From: Desulfobacterales bacterium
Lineage (GTDB): Bacteria > Desulfobacterota > Desulfobacteria > Desulfobacterales > C00003106
NCBI GenBank assembly: GCA_030613165.1
Contig: JAUWMN010000142.1
Location: 1-5,406 of the forward strand
Reading direction: 5' to 3'
DNA length: 5,406 bases
Shown: piece by piece, positions 1 to 4,498 of the stretch
Numbering within the stretch: the first letter of the stretch is position 1
How the letters are laid out: each line of letters opens with the position of its first letter
Notes under the pieces: model-generated
What the model was told of the DNA's origin: nothing
Databases searched by the model: none
What the model saw: the letters and a program-made list of their open reading frames with translations, nothing else
Position numbers and translations under genes: made by a program

Positions 1-18
1 GACACGAGATAAAGCAAG

Positions 19-2679
19 ATGAAACATATTTTATCTAAGATTATATTTTTGGTGACCGGCACAGTTCTGGTCGTTGCCTCGGCAATAGGATGGATCACTA
101 TCGATTTGTTGGAAACTTCGCTTGAGGATGGTCTGAGAAAACAAGGGGTGGTACTAACGGAGAACCTTGCTGCTAACAGCATTCCTTGTTTCATCACTGA
201 TCGCTTTGCCCCTCTGTCTTCTTATATCGAGTCGCTGGCAGCGCAGGAGAACGTAGTTTATGTAATGATACGGGACAATAGCGGCAGAATAAAGGCACAC
301 AACGATCTGAAACGAATAGGGGAGGTCCTTACACATGATTTTGCCCTTGATACAGTGGAAAACGGAAAAGCTTACACCAGGGTTTCAACCGATGACAATG
401 GAGTGAAATTTCTCGATCTGTCCATACCTGTTTTGTTTGAGAGCGATCCTATGGGAGTGGCCCAGATAGGCTATTCATTAGAGAGCCTGGACGTGTCAGC
501 TGCTACAGCAAGAAACCATGTTTTTGTCCTAATGTTAGTGGGAACAGGTATCGGAATTCTACTCGCTGTGTTATTTGCACGGTTTATCACAGGACCGATA
601 AAAAAACTTCGTGAGGGGGCGGAAATAATCGGCAAAGGCAATCTGAGCTACAAGGTGCCGATTGCAACAAGGGATGAGATCGGCCAATTCGCGGAGAGTT
701 TCAACAAGATGGTGGATTCCGTTAACAAGTCTTATGAAGAACTAAAAAACTGCACCTTCATTATCGATTCAGTAGATTCAGGCGTTATGTTAATCTCTAG
801 TGATCACGAAATATTACAGACAAACAGATTTCTTTTGGAACGGTTCGGCGCTGTTGATGGGCAAAAGTGTTACAAATACCTTGAAGATAGGCAGGGACCC
901 TGTGAACACTGTGCCCTTGATGCAATATATGACAAGGGAGAACCATCCTTTTCAAAGGAATTTACCGGAAAGGACAAAAAGATATATGGCTCCACTGGAT
1001 CTCCGATTATTGTGAAAGGGGAAATGACCGTTGCCGAAATAATAAGCGATATAACCGACCGAAACCTTTTGGAAAAGCATAAAAATATGCATGCTGAAGC
1101 CTTGGAGGCGTTAAACCGGTCTCTTGAATCGCAGGTGCGGGAAAGAACCGCTGAACTGCGTGCTTCTGAAGAAAAGTTTCGTAATTTATACGAAAATAGT
1201 AGAGATATCATATTTGTACTCGACATCGATGGATGCATTACGGATATCAGCCCGAGCGGAGAAAGACTGATGGGCTTAGGCTTGCGAGAATTATCGACCA
1301 GAAACTTTACAGAGTTTCTTCATGCGGACAACATATCCGATGTGCGAAGCTGTATAAAAAATGTGATTGTACACGGAGAAGAATTAACACTGGAGGTACG
1401 ATTACAGAGGGGTAACGGCAGTTATTTCCCTGTCGAGATCGCTATGAATCCCATATACAAGGACGGAAATGTCGTCGGTGTCCAAGGATTAGGTCGAGAC
1501 ATTACCGAACGCCTGCAGTTAAAAGAACAATTGCTCCAAGCGCAGAAGATGGAGGCGATTGGAACGTTAGCCGGCGGTGTTGCCCATGATTTTAACAACC
1601 TCTTAGGCGGGATACTTGGCTACGCCTCGGTGCTCAAGCTACACATTGATTCTTTGGATAAGAATTACAACTATGCCGATCAGATCCAGAAGGCCGCTGA
1701 AAGGGCCGCTGGTCTGACGAAACAATTACTTGCTTTTTCCAGAAAGGCTAAGTGCGAGGTCAAACCCATTGATCTAAACACGGCGGTTCACAATGTCCTG
1801 GCATTGATCGGCCGGACCGTCAGTAGGGAGATTGAGGTTTCCTATTTGCCGGCGGATAAATTGCCGAAGGTCGAGGGAGACCAGGGCCAGCTTGAGCAGA
1901 TTATAATGAACCTTTGTCTCAATGCGGCAGATGCTATGCCTCATGGTGGTACTTTATCCATAACAACAGCATCGATACACCTGGATAGAGATTCTCCCGA
2001 TTTAGTAACTTTGCAGAAGAAACCGGGTGATTACACCCTGTTGACCGTTGAAGACTCAGGCATTGGCATTAACAAGGAAACAGTATCAAGGATATTCGAG
2101 CCTTTTTTTACTACTAAGGAGACAGGCAAGGGGACTGGATTGGGACTTTCAATGGTTTACGGAATTGTGAAAAACCATGGGGGTGGCATTATTGTTCACA
2201 GCGATCCAGGAAAAGGCACTACGTTTAAAGTGTACCTACCTATAGTCAAAGAGGAGAAACAAGAGGGATGGGCGACAAAATCGTATAATGATGAAGTGGT
2301 CAGCGGCACAGAAACTATTATGGTGGTTGACGATGAAGAAATCATGCGTTTGATGTTAAAATCGGTCCTTGACTGCCTTGGGTACAAGGTCATTGTGGCG
2401 TCGGATGGCAAGGAGGCTGCCGAGATATATCGACTACAGTGGAAGGATATCGACATTGCGATTATTGACATCATCATGCCCGTGATGGACGGAGGTGAAA
2501 CCTTCACTGTCTTGAAACAGATCAATCCACAGATTAAGGCCCTTTTGGCAAGTGGTTACACCCTGGGTAACGGAAAAGTAGATAAGATTCTGAACGAGGG
2601 CGCACAGGGATTCATTTCTAAACCTTTTACTGTAACAGATTTAAGCAGAAAGCTTCGCGATATACTTGACAATCCATAA
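19..2679 (+). CDS. Membrane-bound hybrid sensor histidine kinase (Cache-like sensor, HAMP, PAS, PAS, HisKA, HATPase, REC)
   Basis: An 886-residue hybrid kinase that should sense a signal outside the membrane, autophosphorylate on His, and pass phosphate to its own receiver. Seen in order: TM1 at about residues 7-29; an extracytoplasmic region at about 30-165 with a Cache-like stretch (VVYVMIRDNSGRIKAH); TM2 at about 167-188; HAMP at about 188-241, starting near GPIKKLREGAEII; PAS1 at about 245-345; a coiled coil at about 345-385; PAS2 at about 387-500. HisKA has the H-box AHDFNN with phosphoacceptor His523. The ATPase shows N-box Asn635, DSGIG with Asp679, FEPFFTTK and GTGLGL from 705. The C-terminal receiver has Asp771/Asp772, phosphoacceptor Asp817, Ser845 and Lys868, so all catalytic residues look intact. 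PAS1 carries Cys284, Cys295 and Cys298. The ATG at 19 is favoured because TM1 follows at once, although its ribosome-binding site is weak. The ligand and downstream partner are not visible; no HPt or DNA-binding domain is present. Kinase assignment is firm; the Cache call is tentative. Confidence 0.96.
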   Translation: MKHILSKIIFLVTGTVLVVASAIGWITIDLLETSLEDGLRKQGVVLTENLAANSIPCFITDRFAPLSSYIESLAAQENVVYVMIRDNSGRIKAHNDLKRIGEVLTHDFALDTVENGKAYTRVSTDDNGVKFLDLSIPVLFESDPMGVAQIGYSLESLDVSAATARNHVFVLMLVGTGIGILLAVLFARFITGPIKKLREGAEIIGKGNLSYKVPIATRDEIGQFAESFNKMVDSVNKSYEELKNCTFIIDSVDSGVMLISSDHEILQTNRFLLERFGAVDGQKCYKYLEDRQGPCEHCALDAIYDKGEPSFSKEFTGKDKKIYGSTGSPIIVKGEMTVAEIISDITDRNLLEKHKNMHAEALEALNRSLESQVRERTAELRASEEKFRNLYENSRDIIFVLDIDGCITDISPSGERLMGLGLRELSTRNFTEFLHADNISDVRSCIKNVIVHGEELTLEVRLQRGNGSYFPVEIAMNPIYKDGNVVGVQGLGRDITERLQLKEQLLQAQKMEAIGTLAGGVAHDFNNLLGGILGYASVLKLHIDSLDKNYNYADQIQKAAERAAGLTKQLLAFSRKAKCEVKPIDLNTAVHNVLALIGRTVSREIEVSYLPADKLPKVEGDQGQLEQIIMNLCLNAADAMPHGGTLSITTASIHLDRDSPDLVTLQKKPGDYTLLTVEDSGIGINKETVSRIFEPFFTTKETGKGTGLGLSMVYGIVKNHGGGIIVHSDPGKGTTFKVYLPIVKEEKQEGWATKSYNDEVVSGTETIMVVDDEEIMRLMLKSVLDCLGYKVIVASDGKEAAEIYRLQWKDIDIAIIDIIMPVMDGGETFTVLKQINPQIKALLASGYTLGNGKVDKILNEGAQGFISKPFTVTDLSRKLRDILDNP

Positions 2680-2712
2680 AAAAAGAGACCATATGAGAAG
2701 GTCTCTTTTTTT
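2678..2712. terminator. Bidirectional hairpin terminator overlapping the kinase stop codon
   Basis: GAGACC at 2685-2690 pairs with GGTCTC at 2700-2705 around a 9-base loop. Seven A precede the stem (2678-2684) and seven T follow it (2706-2712), so either strand gives a stem plus U-tract and the A/T runs can extend the stem. The TAA of the kinase (2677-2679) runs into the A tract. It would end the kinase transcript and also leftward hsp20 transcripts. Confidence 0.85.
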
Positions 2713-2737
2713 CAGTAAAGAACGGCGATAATATAGC

Positions 2738-2773
2738 AAGGCCTGCTGTCCGTCAGGACAGCAGGCCTTTTTT
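2738..2773 (+). terminator. Strong rho-independent terminator between convergent genes
   Basis: A perfect 14-bp inverted repeat, 2738-2751 with 2756-2769, closes on a GTCA loop and is GC-rich. T 2768-2773 supply the U-tract on the plus strand. In the minus direction the hairpin starts 12 bases after the hsp20 stop but lacks a good T-tract (TTGCTATATT). It is therefore best as a plus-strand terminator, perhaps backing up the one at 2678-2712, and may act as a 3' stabilising hairpin for the hsp20 mRNA. Confidence 0.85.
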
Positions 2774-2785
2774 AGTACCTTAGCA

Positions 2786-3226
2786 TTAGTGCTTGATATC
2801 TATTTTTCTGGCCTTCTCCGGTTCAGCTTTCGGAAGAGTAAGTTTCAACACTCCGTCCTTGTATGTAGCATCAATTTCCTCTGTCTTCACTTCGCTCGGG
2901 AGTTTTATCGAGCGACAGAATGAACCATAATGACTCTCTTTCAGGTAGTAATTCTCTTCCTTTTTCTCTTCTTCCTGTTTCCTTTCACCTTGCACTGTCA
3001 GAATGTCGTTTGTGAGGGTAACGTTAACATCTTTTGCATCCAGTCCGGGAAGTTCTGCCTCGACAATAATGTTGTCATCCGTTTCTGAAACATTGAAAGT
3101 GGGGGACCACTCTTTTTCTTCAGAAAAAAGTTTAGGCAGGTCAAACTCTTCAAAAAACCGATCAAAGAGATCCCAATGTGGATGCATCAATTCTCTGTCT
3201 GTTATTCTGGGAATAAGTCCGTACAT
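2786..3226 (-). CDS. hsp20: Small heat-shock protein, Hsp20/alpha-crystallin family
   Basis: A 146-residue ATP-independent cytoplasmic holdase chaperone that binds unfolding proteins and normally forms large oligomers. The alpha-crystallin domain spans about residues 40-133: it begins WSPTFNVSETDDNIIVEAELPG, continues with YGSFCRSIKLP (100-110) and ends in the signature GVLKLTLPK (125-133). A C-terminal IXI motif, Ile142-Asp-Ile144, is the usual oligomer-assembly contact. The N-terminal arm is aromatic-rich (WDLFDRFFEEF), as expected for substrate binding. Length is typical of class A bacterial Hsp20. The ATG at 3226 is chosen because AGGAGG lies 8 bases upstream; an in-frame TTG at 3247 would add seven residues but overlaps that site and the -10 box. 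The gene is monocistronic here, convergent with the kinase and divergent from the hydrogenase. Confidence 0.96.
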   Translation of the reverse strand: MYGLIPRITDRELMHPHWDLFDRFFEEFDLPKLFSEEKEWSPTFNVSETDDNIIVEAELPGLDAKDVNVTLTNDILTVQGERKQEEEKKEENYYLKESHYGSFCRSIKLPSEVKTEEIDATYKDGVLKLTLPKAEPEKARKIDIKH

Positions 3227-3234
3227 AACTGCCA

Positions 3235-3240
3235 CCTCCT
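3235..3240 (-). promoter_or_regulatory. Ribosome-binding site of hsp20 (decides the start)
   Basis: On the minus strand AGGAGG sits 8 bases before the ATG at 3226. This supports that ATG over the upstream TTG at 3247, whose codons would run through this site. Confidence 0.88.
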
Positions 3241-3246
3241 TTTCCA

Positions 3247-3276
3247 ATTATATCATACTGTTGTCTTCGTTGTTAT
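3247..3276 (-). promoter_or_regulatory. Candidate hsp20 promoter P1 (extended -10)
   Basis: On the minus strand, a consensus -10 TATAAT (3252-3247) is preceded by TGA, giving an extended -10 TGn motif. An ATAACA -35-like box (3276-3271) lies 18 bases away and matches TTGACA at 4 of 6. Transcription would start near 3240, right at the Shine-Dalgarno, giving an unusually short leader of about 14 bases. Confidence 0.5.
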
Positions 3277-3287
3277 CTTAAAGATAA
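3273..3287. repeat. Perfect 15-base palindrome in the hsp20 promoter region (possible operator)
   Basis: TTATCTT (3273-3279) and AAGATAA (3281-3287) are perfect inverted arms around one A. The site overlaps the -35 of P1 and the -10 of P2, where a bound repressor could block either promoter. It does not resemble the longer CIRCE element (TTAGCACTC-N9-GAGTGCTAA). The regulator is unknown. Confidence 0.5.
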
Positions 3288-3308
3288 GCATCGGAACAAT
3301 TTAGTCAA
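3281..3308 (-). promoter_or_regulatory. Candidate hsp20 promoter P2
   Basis: On the minus strand, TTGACT (3308-3303, 5 of 6 to the -35 consensus) is followed after 16 bases by TATCTT (3286-3281, 4 of 6 to the -10). Transcription would start near 3274, leaving a leader of about 48 bases that contains the ribosome-binding site. The upstream CCCCCC and TTGACT recall sigma-32 -35 boxes only loosely, and no CCCCAT-type -10 is present. Confidence 0.45.
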
Positions 3309-3400
3309 GGGGGGAACTGTTTTTGTGCCTGTGCACATCATGTTTATTGCGCATACTGTTCAAAGTTTAACATTTTTTTCAACATTTTCAACGTCCTTTC
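3309..3400. other. Core of the divergent intergenic region, no gene
   Basis: No coding region is supported. It lies between two outward-facing TTGACT boxes, minus strand at 3303-3308 and plus strand at 3401-3406. Visible structure: a G6 run at 3309-3314, the short palindrome TGTGCACA at 3330-3337, and an A/T-rich stretch with CAAC-type direct repeats, ATTTTTTTCAAC (3372-3383) followed directly by ATTTTCAAC (3384-3392). These could be regulator or architectural-protein sites; none matches a regulator I can name. Confidence 0.5.
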
Positions 3401-3429
3401 TTGACTTAGGGGGGGATTCAGGTTATTTT
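3401..3429 (+). promoter_or_regulatory. Candidate promoter of the hydrogenase operon
   Basis: TTGACT (3401-3406, 5 of 6) and TATTTT (3424-3429, 4 of 6) are spaced by exactly 17 bases, with a G7 run (3409-3415) in the spacer. Transcription would start near 3436 and leave a leader of about 130 bases before the small-subunit ATG. A closer pair, TTGCCG (3495-3500) with TACAAA (3520-3525), is weaker because of its 19-base spacer. Confidence 0.45.
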
Positions 3430-3475
3430 TTTAAAAATAGTTGCAGAACAATATTCTCATGAAGAGAAGGAAGGG

Positions 3476-3538
3476 GGTATATGTAGTATTACTGTTGCCG
3501 GAAGCAACAGTAAATCTGGTACAAAATAAGTATATACC
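3476..3538 (+). promoter_or_regulatory. Nested inverted repeats in the hydrogenase leader
   Basis: The inner hairpin has perfect 10-bp arms, 3489-3498 and 3504-3513, around the loop CGGAA. An outer pair, GGTATAT (3476-3482) and ATATACC (3532-3538), encloses it. No T-tract follows the inner stem, so it is not a plain terminator. It could be an operator for a dimeric regulator or a structured 5' leader affecting mRNA stability or translation; the small-subunit ribosome-binding site begins only 18 bases after the outer arm. Confidence 0.55.
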
Positions 3539-3555
3539 ATCACAACATTTCATCC

Positions 3556-3561
3556 AGGAGG
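3556..3561 (+). promoter_or_regulatory. Ribosome-binding site of the hydrogenase small subunit
   Basis: AGGAGG lies 7 bases before the ATG at 3569. It fixes the start and keeps an N-region ahead of the Tat motif. Confidence 0.88.
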
Positions 3562-3568
3562 AGAAAGA

Positions 3569-3697
3569 ATGGACAAAGGAAAAAAGGATTTTATTCACGG
3601 CTTTTTTATCGACCGCCGGAGTTTTTTGAAGATGACTGCAGCCGGCGCTGCGGCCCTGGGGCTTGGAGCCCTGAGCTTTCCGGAATCGGCCGAGGCT
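3569..3697 (+). other. Twin-arginine signal peptide of the small subunit
   Basis: This encodes residues 1-43. A charged N-region (MDKGKKDF) precedes Arg16-Arg17 in RRSFLK, then a mild hydrophobic Ala/Gly/Leu core (24-37) and an AEA site before AGKPAV. The mature domain begins just before the first conserved strand VLWLHGQEC. The folded heterodimer would be carried across with the large subunit, whose N-terminus has no signal. Confidence 0.85.
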
Positions 3698-4474
3698 GCG
3701 GGCAAACCTGCCGTACTCTGGCTCCACGGTCAGGAGTGCACCGGCTGTACAGAATCGGTTCTCTCTGCGCTTGATCCGGACCCGCGCGACGTAATCCTCG
3801 ATGTTGTCTCCATACGCTACCATGAGACAATCATGGCTGCTTCAGGCTATGTAGCTGAAGAGGCGCTGGAAGCGACGATCCTCGAGGGCAACTACGTCTT
3901 AGTAATGGAGGGGTCAATCCCGAATGCTGATGACCGGTACCTCTACGTTGCCGGCAAACCGCTTCGTCTTACTCTGCTCGATGCCGCTGCAAATGCTGCG
4001 GCCATTTTCGCTATCGGGGCGTGCGCAGCATATGGAGGGCTCAACGGCGCGACAGTCACCCTCGGCCTGGGAGTCGGGGACCTGGTCACGGGGAAGCCTC
4101 TGGTAAACCTGCCTGGGTGTCCGCTCAAACCGACCTGGTTCTATGGGACGCTTCTTTACTATCTGAACAACGGTACATTGCCTGATCTGGATCCTGATTT
4201 GAGACCGAAAGATTATTACGGTCGTCTGGTCCACCAAGACTGTCCGCGCCTGGACAACTTCAGAGCTAAGAACTTTCTAACCGACTGGAATGATCCGGCT
4301 CAGGCTGGATACTGTCTCTATTTGAAGGGGTGCAAGGGACGCTGGACGCGCAGTGACTGTTCCACAACGCTCTGGAACGAGGGCGCCAACAGTTGCAATG
4401 CGTCGAACGCGCCGTGTGCGGGGTGTACGGAACCAAACTTTTATAACGGTTTCAGCCCGCTTTATAAAAATTAG
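3569..4474 (+). CDS. [NiFe]-hydrogenase small subunit, group 1, Tat-exported, soluble type
   Basis: A 301-residue Fe-S electron-relay subunit of a periplasmic H2-oxidising enzyme (hyn/hya/hup type). The Tat signal DRRSFLKM is at residues 15-22, followed by an Ala/Leu-rich segment and likely cleavage after AEA (43). Proximal cluster ligands are Cys57 and Cys60 (ECTGCTES), Cys152 (GACAAYGG) and Cys184 (PGCPLKP). Distal ligands are His222, Cys225, Cys249 and Cys255. Medial ligands are Cys264, Cys283 and Cys286, plus Cys276, which falls where [3Fe-4S] enzymes have Pro. This predicts three [4Fe-4S] clusters, as in NiFeSe and, from memory, group 1a enzymes. The proximal site has only four Cys, so it is not the six-Cys O2-tolerant type. 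The protein ends at SPLYKN with no C-terminal membrane helix, so the complex should be soluble or held by a partner outside the window. PGCPLKP departs from the usual PGCPP. Family firm; subgroup tentative. Confidence 0.96.
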   Translation: MDKGKKDFIHGFFIDRRSFLKMTAAGAAALGLGALSFPESAEAAGKPAVLWLHGQECTGCTESVLSALDPDPRDVILDVVSIRYHETIMAASGYVAEEALEATILEGNYVLVMEGSIPNADDRYLYVAGKPLRLTLLDAAANAAAIFAIGACAAYGGLNGATVTLGLGVGDLVTGKPLVNLPGCPLKPTWFYGTLLYYLNNGTLPDLDPDLRPKDYYGRLVHQDCPRLDNFRAKNFLTDWNDPAQAGYCLYLKGCKGRWTRSDCSTTLWNEGANSCNASNAPCAGCTEPNFYNGFSPLYKN

Positions 4475-4481
4475 GAACTAT

Positions 4482-4488
4482 AAGGAGG
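4482..4488 (+). promoter_or_regulatory. Ribosome-binding site of the hydrogenase large subunit
   Basis: AAGGAGG lies 10 bases before the ATG at 4499, within the 24-base gap after the small-subunit stop. The short gap, with no terminator or promoter, supports cotranscription. Confidence 0.85.
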
Positions 4489-4498
4489 TTAAGAAAAT

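Noticed and set aside
1..18. Tail of an upstream gene (in-frame TAA at 10-12, or TGA overlapping the kinase ATG)
   Set aside because: Only 18 bases are available and stops occur in more than one frame, so no gene can be supported.
2196..2525. 109-codon minus-strand frame within the kinase
   Set aside because: It is antisense to the ATPase and receiver motifs; no ribosome-binding site or recognisable domain.
3227..3247. Longer Hsp20 start at TTG 3247 adding seven residues (MEKEVAV)
   Set aside because: The start codon would be TTG and its codons run through the AGGAGG that serves the ATG at 3226; a consensus -10 box also overlaps it.
3248..3568. Sigma-54 promoter or CRP/FNR-type site in the intergenic region
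   Set aside because: No TGGC-N9-TTGC spacing, no TTGAT-N4-ATCAA and no TGTGA-N6-TCACA; TGTGCACA at 3330-3337 is too short to assign.
3431..3823. 130-codon open frame on the minus strand
   Set aside because: It overlaps the hydrogenase leader and the antisense of the Tat-signal and first cluster region of a clear gene, with no family motif.
3731..4057. O2-tolerant six-Cys proximal cluster in the small subunit
   Set aside because: ECTGC has Gly where O2-tolerant enzymes have Cys, and the position after AYG is also Gly, so only the four standard ligands are present.
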